Assembly: GCF_009674685.1 (NCBI RefSeq)
Contig: NZ_WKJI01000001.1
Coordinates: forward strand, 1,116,001-1,180,000
Length of the DNA: 64,000 nucleotides
Source: Pedobacter puniceum
GTDB taxonomy: Bacteria; Bacteroidota; Bacteroidia; Sphingobacteriales; Sphingobacteriaceae
Reading direction: 5' to 3'
This document shows, piece after piece, positions 27,425 to 35,379 of the stretch. The notes beneath the pieces are model-generated. The model searched no databases and was not told the DNA's origin. It saw only the letters and a list, made by a program, of their open reading frames with translations. The position numbers were made by a program, and so were the translations under genes. Position 1 is the first letter of the stretch. Every line of letters begins with the position of its first letter.

Positions 27425-28288
27425 ATGAAATTTATAAAACCCATATTTGTTCTCATGATGTTGCTGTTAACAGCACAATCAACCTTTGCCACTACTGGCG
27501 AGTTGATGAATAATATAGCATTGGTTGCCATTTTAGCTATGCTAGTTTTAATTGGTATCGTTTGTTTGGTATTACTTAAAACTTTTAGAGTAATGGCTGC
27601 TTTACTATTAAAACCAGAAGAAGCAAAAGCAGCTACCCAAAATAGCCCCGATTATGAATTTGTTCTTCAAGCAGAAAAATCTGCTAAACCAACTTTCTGG
27701 CAAAAAGTACTGTCTTTAAAACCTCTATCGGAGGAAAAAGACATGATGATAGACCATGATTACGATGGCATACAAGAGTTAGATAACCCTACACCAGGAT
27801 GGTTTATGTACCTTTTCTATGCAACTATTGCTTTTGCTTTTGTGTACATCTTAAACTTCCATGTGTTTAATTTAGGGAAGTTACAAGATGAAGAATACGC
27901 TATTGAGGTTAAAGAAGCAGAAACTGCAAAAGCAGCTTTCTTAGCACAATCTGCCAATAATGTTGATGAAAATACTGTGGCATTAAGTACAGATGCTGGT
28001 GTTATTGCAGAAGGGAAAGCTATTTACACTAAAAACTGTGTGGCATGCCATGGTGCAAATGGCGAAGGTACTGTTGGACCAAACCTTACTGATGATTATT
28101 GGTTACATGGCGGAAAAATCAATAACGTATTTAAAACCATTAAATATGGTGTACCAGAAAAAGGTATGGTTTCTTGGGAGAAACAGCTTACACCAAAACA
28201 AATTTCTGATGTTGCTAATTACATCAAATCTTTAGCGGGTACCAATCCGCCCAACGGGAAAGAACCGCAAGGAGATAAAGAATCCTAA
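27425..28288 (+). CDS. ccoP: cbb3 oxidase subunit III, c-type cytochrome CcoP
   Basis: A 287-residue membrane-anchored cytochrome. It has a leader (MKFIKPIFVLMMLLLTAQSTFA), two further helices (about 32-55 and 120-142, PTPGWFMYLFYATIAFAFVYI) and one C-terminal haem domain with CVACHG and an axial Met in KGMVSWEKQLTP. Proteobacterial CcoP has two haem domains; the single-haem form is usual in Bacteroidota. It passes electrons to CcoO/CcoN. Confidence 0.94.
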   Translation: MKFIKPIFVLMMLLLTAQSTFATTGELMNNIALVAILAMLVLIGIVCLVLLKTFRVMAALLLKPEEAKAATQNSPDYEFVLQAEKSAKPTFWQKVLSLKPLSEEKDMMIDHDYDGIQELDNPTPGWFMYLFYATIAFAFVYILNFHVFNLGKLQDEEYAIEVKEAETAKAAFLAQSANNVDENTVALSTDAGVIAEGKAIYTKNCVACHGANGEGTVGPNLTDDYWLHGGKINNVFKTIKYGVPEKGMVSWEKQLTPKQISDVANYIKSLAGTNPPNGKEPQGDKES

Positions 28289-28303
28289 GGATTTTTAGCA
28301 TTT

Positions 28304-28342
28304 AGATTTACGATTTTAGGATGATTCTAAAATCGTAAATCT
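28304..28342. repeat. Perfect 16-bp hairpin between ccoP and ccoG
   Basis: AGATTTACGATTTTAG (28304-28319) and its exact reverse complement (28327-28342) flank a 7-nt tip GATGATT. No T run follows, so it is not a typical terminator. It lies inside an otherwise tight operon. Confidence 0.85.
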
Positions 28343-28380
28343 TACATCATCTACCTAAAAACAAGGCTTCAAAATATTAA

Positions 28381-29763
28381 ATGAATATGGAAGAAATAAC
28401 TTATCATAGCACTGTAGAAGCAACCGGAAAAAGAAGATGGCTTTATCCATTAGTGAGGAAAGATAAATGGTATAAATACAGAAGCTATCTAAGCTATTTC
28501 CTTCTTTTATTTTTATTTGCTGCGCCACATATCAAAATACAAGGGCATCAACTTCTGCTTTTCAATATCATCGATAGAAAATTTATTCTATTCTCTCATG
28601 TTTTTTGGCCGCAAGACTTTTTCATTTTTGTATTAGCCACACTCCTATTTTTGGTGTGTATTGTGCTTTTTACCATTGCTTTTGGCAGGGTGTTTTGTGG
28701 CTGGGTTTGTCCTCAAACTATTTTTATGGAAATGGTTTTCAGAAAAATTGAAATTTGGATAGAAGGCGAACCTGCTGCAAGAAAAAAGCTAGATGAAGGG
28801 CCATGGACTAGCGATAAAATCATCAAAAAAACAATTAAACACAGCTTGTTTCTATTAATATCCTTCCTTATAGCTAATACTTTTTTAGCTTATATTATTG
28901 GTAGCGATGAGTTGATTCAAATCATGATTGAGCCTCCTGCCCAACACCTGGTAGGTTTTATTGGTATTTGGATATTTACTTTGGTGTTTTACCTGGTATT
29001 TACCAAAGTAAGAGAATTGGTTTGTATTGTGGCTTGTCCTTATGGCCGTTTACAAGGTGTGATGCTAGATAAAAACTCTTTGGTTGTTGCTTATAATTAT
29101 TTAAGAGGCGAACCAAGGGGAAGAATTAGAAAAGCCGAGAAACAAGAAAATCTTGGCGACTGCGTAGATTGTAATTTATGCGTAGCTGTATGCCCTACCG
29201 GGATAGATATTAGAAAAGGAACGCAATTAGAATGCGTAAACTGCACTGCTTGTATTGATGCCTGCGACCAAGTGATGGATAAAATACATAAGCCTCGTAA
29301 TCTGATAGGTTATTATTCTGAAGAGATGATTAAAAACCAAACTAGCCCTAGGTTTACTTCAAGGATGAAAGCTTATTCTGTAATTATTTTATTATTAGCT
29401 TCTGTGCTTACCTATTTCATCATCAGCAGAAAAGATATTGATATTACCGTTTTAAGAGCTGCAGGCATGCTTTATCAAGAGCAACCTGGAGGCTATGTAA
29501 GTAACCTGTACCATGCCGAGCTCATCAATAAAACAACAGAAAAACTTCATATTTCTATTAAACCGGTTGATGACCGAATCAAAATAAAATGGGTACAGAC
29601 TGCAAATGATGTAGAAAAAGAAAGCGTTAGTAAGACAACATTCTTTTTATTAGTACCTTCAAACATGATAAAGGAAAGTAAAACCAATATCAGTTTGGAT
29701 GTGTATCGTGGTAAAGAGAAACAATACACCATCAAAACAAATTTTTTAGGACCGGTAAATTAA
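28381..29763 (+). CDS. ccoG: cbb3 oxidase accessory protein CcoG (iron-sulfur membrane protein)
   Basis: This 460-residue RdxA/FixG-type protein is thought to act as a cupric reductase during cbb3 assembly. It has about five membrane helices, the motif FCGWVCPQTIFMEMVFR, and two 4Fe-4S clusters in CVDCNLCVAVCPTG and CVNCTACIDACD. The C-terminal domain (about 350-460) is immunoglobulin-like. It follows ccoP with a gap containing a strong hairpin. Confidence 0.95.
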   Translation: MNMEEITYHSTVEATGKRRWLYPLVRKDKWYKYRSYLSYFLLLFLFAAPHIKIQGHQLLLFNIIDRKFILFSHVFWPQDFFIFVLATLLFLVCIVLFTIAFGRVFCGWVCPQTIFMEMVFRKIEIWIEGEPAARKKLDEGPWTSDKIIKKTIKHSLFLLISFLIANTFLAYIIGSDELIQIMIEPPAQHLVGFIGIWIFTLVFYLVFTKVRELVCIVACPYGRLQGVMLDKNSLVVAYNYLRGEPRGRIRKAEKQENLGDCVDCNLCVAVCPTGIDIRKGTQLECVNCTACIDACDQVMDKIHKPRNLIGYYSEEMIKNQTSPRFTSRMKAYSVIILLLASVLTYFIISRKDIDITVLRAAGMLYQEQPGGYVSNLYHAELINKTTEKLHISIKPVDDRIKIKWVQTANDVEKESVSKTTFFLLVPSNMIKESKTNISLDVYRGKEKQYTIKTNFLGPVN

Positions 29764-29772
29764 TTTCAGAAT

Positions 29773-30186
29773 ATGAATTGGGGAAAAGGATTAGTCATTG
29801 GATTGGGGCTTTTTATGAGCTTTGTGATATTTCTTGTAGTGATGATGTTTAAAGCGCCAGACGATAGCTACGATAAAGACTATTATGAAAAAGGCTTGGC
29901 TTATGATAAAGAATTTGATCAGAAAAAGCAGGTTGTAACAGACCAAGCCACACCAAAAGTACAGGTGAATGATGATTTTGTGTACATCAGCTTTAATGAT
30001 TTAAGCTCAGGTACTGCAGAATTTAAAAGACCTTCTGACAAAGCTTTAGACAAAACCTTTGATTTAAAAGATAAGCAAGTACAAATACCAAGAGCAAGTT
30101 TAGCTAAAGGCGAGTGGAAACTTATCATCAGATGGCAAAACCAAGATAAAAGCTACTGGCATGAAGAAAACTTATTTTTACCATGA
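29773..30186 (+). CDS. ccoH: cbb3 oxidase assembly protein CcoH (FixH family)
   Basis: A 137-residue protein with one N-terminal membrane helix (about 6-26) followed by the FixH motif DDSYDKDYYEKGLAYD and a small beta-rich periplasmic domain. It assists cbb3 assembly. The stop overlaps the next start by four bases (ATGA). Confidence 0.92.
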   Translation: MNWGKGLVIGLGLFMSFVIFLVVMMFKAPDDSYDKDYYEKGLAYDKEFDQKKQVVTDQATPKVQVNDDFVYISFNDLSSGTAEFKRPSDKALDKTFDLKDKQVQIPRASLAKGEWKLIIRWQNQDKSYWHEENLFLP

Positions 30187-30866
30187 ACCACTTACAACTA
30201 GCCTTTATTATAGGTTTATTGGGTAGTTGGCATTGTGTAGGGATGTGTGGGCCCTTGGCTTTTGCCATACCCGGTAACACCAATAAAACTACTTTAATAG
30301 TAGAAAAACTTAGCTATAATTTAGGCAGAGCTATTTCTTATGCTTTCTTAGGTTTATTAATAGGCTTATTAGGTAAACAATTGTGGATTGCCGGTTTCCA
30401 ACAAAGTTTAAGTATCATAAGCGGTGCTTTAATCATGATGGCAGCTATGATACAACTTATCCCTAGGTTAAACAGTAAAATTGGCTTAGGTAAATTCTCG
30501 AGTTTTAACCCAATCCAGTCACTCATTATAAAAGCTATAAAATTTAGAAGCGGACATTTTATAATTGGGATGCTAAACGGCTTTTTGCCTTGCGGATTTG
30601 TTTACTTAGCCTTGGCTACCGCCTTAAACACCAGTAGCGCTACACAATCTGCTTTGTTTATGTTTTTCTTTGGTTTAGGCACCCTCCCATTAATGCTTAT
30701 AGCCACCTTAGGTTTTAATTTCGCAAAACCTAGTTTACGGAAAGCTATCAACAACGTACTTCCTTGGTTTATGTTTTTGATGGGCTTATGGTTAATTTTA
30801 AGAGGTGCTAATTTAAATATTCCGTTTTTAAGTCCGGTTTTAAGCGAAGGTGCTATCTGTCATTAA
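30183..30866 (+). CDS. Sulfite exporter TauE/SafE-family (UreH-like) membrane protein
   Basis: A 227-residue protein with six membrane helices and the motif GSWHCVGMCGPLAFAI near the N-terminus; FLPCGFVYLAL forms a second conserved loop. Such genes are standard members of Bacteroidota cbb3 clusters, and the protein probably helps deliver copper or redox equivalents to the oxidase. It is translationally coupled to ccoH. An AT-rich hairpin (30865-30890) overlaps and follows the stop codon. Confidence 0.88.
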   Translation: MNHLQLAFIIGLLGSWHCVGMCGPLAFAIPGNTNKTTLIVEKLSYNLGRAISYAFLGLLIGLLGKQLWIAGFQQSLSIISGALIMMAAMIQLIPRLNSKIGLGKFSSFNPIQSLIIKAIKFRSGHFIIGMLNGFLPCGFVYLALATALNTSSATQSALFMFFFGLGTLPLMLIATLGFNFAKPSLRKAINNVLPWFMFLMGLWLILRGANLNIPFLSPVLSEGAICH

Positions 30867-30935
30867 GTTTAAATCCTAATTTTTAAACTTTATCTACAAG
30901 ATTATCAATACATTAAAAAATAGTTAAAATTAAAT

Positions 30936-30965
30936 TTGTGTAAAGCAATAGCTTTTGTACTTTTG
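30936..30965 (+). promoter_or_regulatory. Promoter of tRNA-Ser
   Basis: TTG (30936-30938), 19 nt, TACTTTTG (30958-30965): a full match to the Bacteroidota consensus, ending 4 nt before the mature tRNA. Confidence 0.7.
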
Positions 30966-30969
30966 CGGC

Positions 30970-31054
30970 GGAGAGTTGGCAGAGTGGTCGATTGCGGCAG
31001 TCTTGAAAACTGTTGACTGTAACAGGTCCGGGGGTTCGAATCCCTCACTCTCCG
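30970..31054 (+). tRNA. tRNA-Ser (anticodon TGA)
   Basis: An 85-nt class II tRNA. Acceptor arms GGAGAGT/ACTCTCC, anticodon loop CTTGAAA with anticodon TGA, a long variable arm (TTGACTGTAACAGG) and T loop GGTTCGAATCC. The discriminator G is at 31054. Confidence 0.96.
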
Positions 31055-31063
31055 CCCAGTATA

Positions 31064-31101
31064 AAAAAAGCCTTAAAATCATAAGATTTTAAGGCTTTTT
31101 T
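31064..31101 (+). terminator. Terminator of tRNA-Ser
   Basis: A perfect stem of 17 pairs: AAAAAAGCCTTAAAATC (31064-31080) and its complement (31085-31101), with a 4-nt loop and a terminal T run. Confidence 0.93.
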
Positions 31102-31249
31102 GGTTTAAACACCTATTCAATCTCTATTTTTCACCTCTATCTTACACCTAATATCCTGACAATAAAACTTAATAATTTGCCAGTAGTATGGCATAACAAA
31201 TTCATCAGTATAGCTTATTTTTCCTTTCAATACCATAAGCTTATAAACC

Positions 31250-32329
31250 ATGAAAAAAGCAACACTCCAAATTATTTTACTCTTTATAGTCTTACAAGCA
31301 CAAGCTCAAAAGCAAGCATTATCTGCACTTCAAAAATGGCCTAAAGGCTATAACCCAAAAGAAGTAGGCTTAAAAATCGTTAATAATTTTATCCCTCGTC
31401 CAAATATGTTAACCCCACAAGATACTACTATACATTATGCGCAAGTTTGTACGTGGTATGGCAGTTTAACATTTGCTCAACTCACCAAAAACAAAGCCTT
31501 ACAAACGCAGCTTATCAATAAATTTGATACTTTAATGCTAAATCAAGACATTATCCCTACTAGAGAACATGTAGACTATAATGTGTTTGGCATTATTCCT
31601 TTAGAAATTGCTATCCAAACTAAAAATAAAGAAAAGCTAGCCTTTGGTAAAGAAAAGGCTGAAACACAATGGAAAAATCCGTTGCCAAATGGCATGAGTA
31701 AGCAAACCAGGTATTGGATAGACGATATGTACATGATCTCTGTTTTACAAACTCAAGCTTACCGAGCAACAAAAGACCCTATTTATTTAGAAAGAGCAGC
31801 CTTACAAATGGTTTCTTATCTAGATTCGCTGCAAAAAGATAATGGATTATTTTTTCATGGTAATAAAGGCAAATTCTTTTGGGGAAGAGGGAATGGATGG
31901 ATGGCCGCTGGTATGACAGAATTATTAAGAGAATTACCTAAAAGTAATCCAAATTATCCTAAAATTATGTCTGGCTATACCAAAATGATGAACGCCTTAT
32001 TAAAATATCAAGATAAAAAAGGTTTATGGCACCAATTGGTAGATTATCCTGAAGCTTGGGAAGAAACTTCATCCTCGGCCATGTTTACATTCGCCTTCAT
32101 CACAGGCGTAAAAAATGGCTGGTTAAACCCTTCAAAATACATTCCGGCAACACAAAAAGCTTGGAAAGCTTTGGTGGATAAAATAGATGAAAAGGGCAAT
32201 ATACATGATGTTTGTGCTGGAATGGGACAAAAAGTAGATGCTGCTGGTTATTTAAGTGCCAGAAAAGTAAATGGAGATTATCACGGACAAGCACCTGTAT
32301 TATGGTGTGCTTCTGCCCTGCTTAGATAA
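31250..32329 (+). CDS. GH105/GH88-family unsaturated glycosyl hydrolase, secreted
   Basis: A 359-residue protein with a signal peptide (MKKATLQIILLFIVLQAQAQ) and an alpha/alpha-barrel of the YteR/GH105 type: the catalytic region YWIDDMYMISVLQTQAY, the FFWGRGNGWMAAGM motif and the C-terminal GYLSARKVNGDYHGQAPVLW. The family hydrates the double bond of 4,5-unsaturated uronates left by polysaccharide lyases. A LacI regulator, kduI and kduD follow and handle the released keto-uronate. Substrate could be pectic or a glycosaminoglycan. Confidence 0.88.
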   Translation: MKKATLQIILLFIVLQAQAQKQALSALQKWPKGYNPKEVGLKIVNNFIPRPNMLTPQDTTIHYAQVCTWYGSLTFAQLTKNKALQTQLINKFDTLMLNQDIIPTREHVDYNVFGIIPLEIAIQTKNKEKLAFGKEKAETQWKNPLPNGMSKQTRYWIDDMYMISVLQTQAYRATKDPIYLERAALQMVSYLDSLQKDNGLFFHGNKGKFFWGRGNGWMAAGMTELLRELPKSNPNYPKIMSGYTKMMNALLKYQDKKGLWHQLVDYPEAWEETSSSAMFTFAFITGVKNGWLNPSKYIPATQKAWKALVDKIDEKGNIHDVCAGMGQKVDAAGYLSARKVNGDYHGQAPVLWCASALLR

Positions 32330-32330
32330 T

Positions 32331-32362
32331 TAACATTAAATAACTATCATTTTTTAATGTTA
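32331..32362 (+). terminator. Hairpin after the GH105 gene
   Basis: TAACATTAAA (32331-32340) pairs perfectly with TTTAATGTTA (32353-32362) over a 12-nt loop; AAAATTATTT follows. AT-rich and without a clean T run, so moderate support as a terminator. It separates the GH105 gene from the regulator's own promoter. Confidence 0.45.
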
Positions 32363-32376
32363 AAAATTATTTAATA

Positions 32377-32414
32377 CAAACGTTTGCACAAATACAATAA
32401 ATAGTTTAGATTTG
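32377..32414 (+). promoter_or_regulatory. Promoter of the LacI-type gene with overlapping LacI operator
   Basis: TTG (32384-32386), 20 nt, TAGATTTG (32407-32414) form a consensus promoter 10 nt before the ATG at 32425. The perfect palindrome CAAACGTTTG (32377-32386), with the central CG typical of LacI-family operators, covers the -33 element. Binding there would block RNA polymerase, so the regulator probably represses itself and the downstream kdu genes. Confidence 0.7.
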
Positions 32415-32424
32415 GGCAACCTAA

Positions 32425-33438
32425 ATGACAAAGAAAGTAACCATAAAAGATATTGCCCGCGAGTTGAATACCAATTATTCAACCGTTTCTAGGGCTTTAA
32501 ATGATAGCCCTAAAATTAGTGATGCTACCAAACAAAATGTTTTAAGACAAGCAAAATTAATGGGTTACCAACCAAATTCTTTTGCTCAAAAATTAAAAAA
32601 AGGCTATAGTAATACCATTGGCTTAATTGTACCGCGTATCAACCGTGTTTTCTTTTCTAACGTTATACATGGCGTAGAAACCATTGCTAAGCAACAAGGT
32701 TTTAATGTGATTATTTGCCAATCTAACGAAAGTGTTAAAGACGAGGAAGATAACGTAAAAACGCTACTCAGCAATAACGTGGCGGGTATCATCATGTCTA
32801 TATCCAAAGAAACCCAAACACAAGACTCTTTTCAGGAGATTTTAAATAATAAAATCCCTTTCGTAATGTTTGATAGGGCTTTAAATAACTTAGTAAGCAA
32901 TCAAGTAGTAAATGATAATTTTAAAGGAGCTTATGAAGTTACAGCACATCTTATAAAACAGGGTTATCAAAAAATCATTCACTTTAGCGGCCCTCTTTAT
33001 ATCAACATCTATCAAGACAGGTTAGAAGGCTATAAAAAAGCATTAGAAGATTATAAGATAGCTTTTAACCCCAATTTTGTTATTGAAAATACCCTTACCA
33101 AAGACAAAGGTATTGCTGCTGTAGAGCAGTTATTGAAACAAAAAATAGATTTTGATGCCATTTTTGCTTCTGGTGATTACTCTGCCTTAGGGGCTATTTT
33201 ATGTTTAAGACAGCATGAAATTCTAGTGCCCGAGCAAGTTGGTGTTGCTGGCTTTGCTAACGAGCCTTTTACAGAATTATTAGACATAACCTCTGTAGAA
33301 CAGTTTAGTACCGATATGGGTAAATCTGCAGCCAGTTTATTATTAGACAAAATACAGCATAAAGACACCTCAGATCAACATCAGAATATTGAAATATTAC
33401 CACAATTAATTATTAGAAAATCAACTCAAAAGTTATGA
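32425..33438 (+). CDS. LacI-family transcriptional regulator
   Basis: A 337-residue protein. The N-terminal helix-turn-helix (about 3-50: VTIKDIARELNTNYSTVSRALND) and hinge are followed by a periplasmic-binding-protein-like ligand domain with TIGLIVPRINRVFFSNVIHGVE at its start. It overlaps kduI by four bases (ATGA), so regulator and kduI are co-translated. The effector is probably a uronate degradation intermediate. An operator-like palindrome lies in its own promoter. Confidence 0.93.
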   Translation: MTKKVTIKDIARELNTNYSTVSRALNDSPKISDATKQNVLRQAKLMGYQPNSFAQKLKKGYSNTIGLIVPRINRVFFSNVIHGVETIAKQQGFNVIICQSNESVKDEEDNVKTLLSNNVAGIIMSISKETQTQDSFQEILNNKIPFVMFDRALNNLVSNQVVNDNFKGAYEVTAHLIKQGYQKIIHFSGPLYINIYQDRLEGYKKALEDYKIAFNPNFVIENTLTKDKGIAAVEQLLKQKIDFDAIFASGDYSALGAILCLRQHEILVPEQVGVAGFANEPFTELLDITSVEQFSTDMGKSAASLLLDKIQHKDTSDQHQNIEILPQLIIRKSTQKL

Positions 33439-34271
33439 AATATACAGAAAGATATGCTGCGCATCCGGCAGATTTCAAAAATTACGACACCACAAGAATT
33501 AGAGAAGAATTTTTAATGCCTGATTTATTTCAGCAAGATGAAATAAGCCTGGTTTATTCTCTTTACGATAGATACATTGTTGGTGGTGCTTTACCCGTAA
33601 ACAAAACACTAGTTTTAGAAACAATTGATCCTTTAAAAGCTCCTTATTTTTTAGAAAGAAGAGAGTTAGGTATCATCAATGTTGGTGCTAAAGGTACTGT
33701 TGTTGCTGATGGTATTAGCTATGAACTAGGTTATAAAGAAGCTTTATATATTGGTAAAGAAACTAAAGAGGTGAGTTTTAGCTCGGCAAATGCACAAGAG
33801 CCAGCTAAGTTTTACATCAACTCTGCTCCTGCTCATCATAAATTCCCTACTAAAAAAGTAACGCTTAACGAAGCAGAAATTGTAGAAATGGGAAGTTTAG
33901 AAACTTGTAACGCTCGTAGAATTTGTAAACTGTTGGTTAGCTCTGTGGTAGAAACTTGTCAATTACAAATGGGTTTAACAGAGCTTAAAACCGGTAGCGT
34001 TTGGAATACCATGCCAGCGCACACGCATAATAGAAGAATGGAAGCTTATTTCTACTTCGAAGTTCCACAAAACCAAGCAGTTTGCCACTACATGGGTCAG
34101 CCAGATGAAACACGTCATATTTGGATGACTAATGAGCAAGCTGTCTTTTCTCCATCTTGGTCTATCCATAGTGGTGCAGGTACATCAAACTACTCTTTTA
34201 TATGGGGTATGGCTGGTGAAAACCTAGATTATGGAGATATGGATATTGTTCAACCTTTTCAACTTAAATAA
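33435..34271 (+). CDS. kduI: 5-keto-4-deoxyuronate isomerase KduI
   Basis: A 278-residue cupin isomerase that converts 5-keto-4-deoxyuronate to 3-deoxy-D-glycero-2,5-hexodiulosonate. Recognisable by the N-terminus YAAHPADFKNYDTTRIREEFL and the zinc site in MPAHTHNRRMEAYFYFE, with further ligands in the C-terminal SWSIHSGAGTSNY. It sits between the LacI regulator and kduD, the canonical pair. Confidence 0.96.
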   Translation: MKYTERYAAHPADFKNYDTTRIREEFLMPDLFQQDEISLVYSLYDRYIVGGALPVNKTLVLETIDPLKAPYFLERRELGIINVGAKGTVVADGISYELGYKEALYIGKETKEVSFSSANAQEPAKFYINSAPAHHKFPTKKVTLNEAEIVEMGSLETCNARRICKLLVSSVVETCQLQMGLTELKTGSVWNTMPAHTHNRRMEAYFYFEVPQNQAVCHYMGQPDETRHIWMTNEQAVFSPSWSIHSGAGTSNYSFIWGMAGENLDYGDMDIVQPFQLK

Positions 34272-34281
34272 TTAAACAACA

Positions 34282-35085
34282 ATGAATATGAACTCTTTAT
34301 TTGATTTATCCGGCAAAGTAGTACTTGTAACCGGAGGCACACACGGAATTGGTTTTGCTATTGCTACAATGCTAGGAAAAGCTGGAGCTAAGATTTGTGT
34401 TAACGATATTTTTGAAGATAAACTTGAAGCTTGTAAAGTAGAATACAAAAAGCATGGTATTGATGCTTATACTTTAAAATTTGATGTAACAGACGAGGCT
34501 GATGTTGACCGCGGAATTACCCAAATTGAAAATGAAGTTGGTAGCATTGATATTTTAGTAAACAATGCAGGTATCATCAAAAGAATTCCAATTTTAGATA
34601 TGCCAATTGCAGATTTCAAGCAAGTTATTGATATTGACTTAATTGCACCTTTAATTATTTCTAAGCGTGTTGCACCTAACATGATTAAAAAGAGATACGG
34701 TAAAATCATCAATATGTGTTCTATGATGAGTATTTACGGAAGAAATTCTGTATCTGCTTATGCTGCTGCAAAAGGTGGTTTAAAACTATTAACAGCTAAT
34801 ATGTGCTGCGAGTGGGCTAAATACAACATCCAAGTAAATGGTATTGGGCCAGGTTATATTGCAACTTCACAAACAGCTGCTATTAGAGAAGGTAACCACC
34901 CTTTCAACGATTTAGTGATGACTAGAACCCCTGCTGGAAGATGGGGAGAGCCAGAAGATGTGGCTAATGCTGCTTTATTCTTAGCTTCTAAAGCTAGTGA
35001 TTTCGTTAACGGACATATCCTGTTTGTTGATGGTGGTATCTTAGCTAACTTTGGTTACGTTAAAGGCGAAAACGATATCGTTTAA
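34282..35085 (+). CDS. kduD: 2-keto-3-deoxygluconate-forming short-chain dehydrogenase (KduD/Gno-like)
   Basis: A 267-residue short-chain dehydrogenase with the cofactor motif TGGTHGIG, NNAG, and the catalytic Ser, Tyr and Lys (CSMMSIYG, YAAAKGG). By context it reduces the KduI product to 2-keto-3-deoxygluconate. Relatives are also annotated as gluconate 5-dehydrogenase, so the name rests on the neighbour. The ATG at 34288 is an alternative start. A strong terminator follows. Confidence 0.88.
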   Translation: MNMNSLFDLSGKVVLVTGGTHGIGFAIATMLGKAGAKICVNDIFEDKLEACKVEYKKHGIDAYTLKFDVTDEADVDRGITQIENEVGSIDILVNNAGIIKRIPILDMPIADFKQVIDIDLIAPLIISKRVAPNMIKKRYGKIINMCSMMSIYGRNSVSAYAAAKGGLKLLTANMCCEWAKYNIQVNGIGPGYIATSQTAAIREGNHPFNDLVMTRTPAGRWGEPEDVANAALFLASKASDFVNGHILFVDGGILANFGYVKGENDIV

Positions 35086-35105
35086 ACACGATTTAAACCA
35101 TATTT

Positions 35106-35144
35106 AAAAACCGATTAAGTTGTAAAAAGCTTAATCGGTTTTTT
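35106..35144 (+). terminator. Terminator of the kdu operon
   Basis: AAAAACCGATTAAG pairs perfectly with CTTAATCGGTTTTT around a 10-nt loop and continues into T residues, 21 nt after the kduD stop. Confidence 0.92.
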
Positions 35145-35187
35145 GTTTATAAAAGAAATATCAAAAAAATCATAGAACCTTTGTTCT

Positions 35188-35291
35188 ATAAACCGGGGCG
35201 GCAGCGGTATCTTTTTGCCATCAGAATTTTCATGTATCAAGACTACTTTTTGGCAAAAAATTTAGCAGAGCACCGGACTAGCGGAAAATAG
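35188..35291. repeat. Interspersed ~100-bp repeat, copy 2
   Basis: This is the inverted copy of the element at 14766-14864. Arms shared with it: ATAAACCGGGGCGGCAGCGG, GTATCTTTTTGCC, then GGCAAAAAATTTAGCAGAGC and ACCGGACTAGCGGAAAATAG. The 32-nt centre is unrelated to the 28-nt centre of copy 1. It lies between the convergent ends of kduD and the first HGSNAT-like gene. Confidence 0.85.
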
Positions 35292-35379
35292 TAATCCTGT
35301 AATTGCTTTCTAAAAAAACAAAAAAGCCTCGAAGCTGAATTTCAAAATTCTAAAATCACTCCTTCAAAAATCAAGATTC

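Noticed and set aside
28304-28342. Intrinsic terminator after ccoP
   Set aside because: The stem is strong but no T run follows on either strand, and ccoG must be expressed with the operon.
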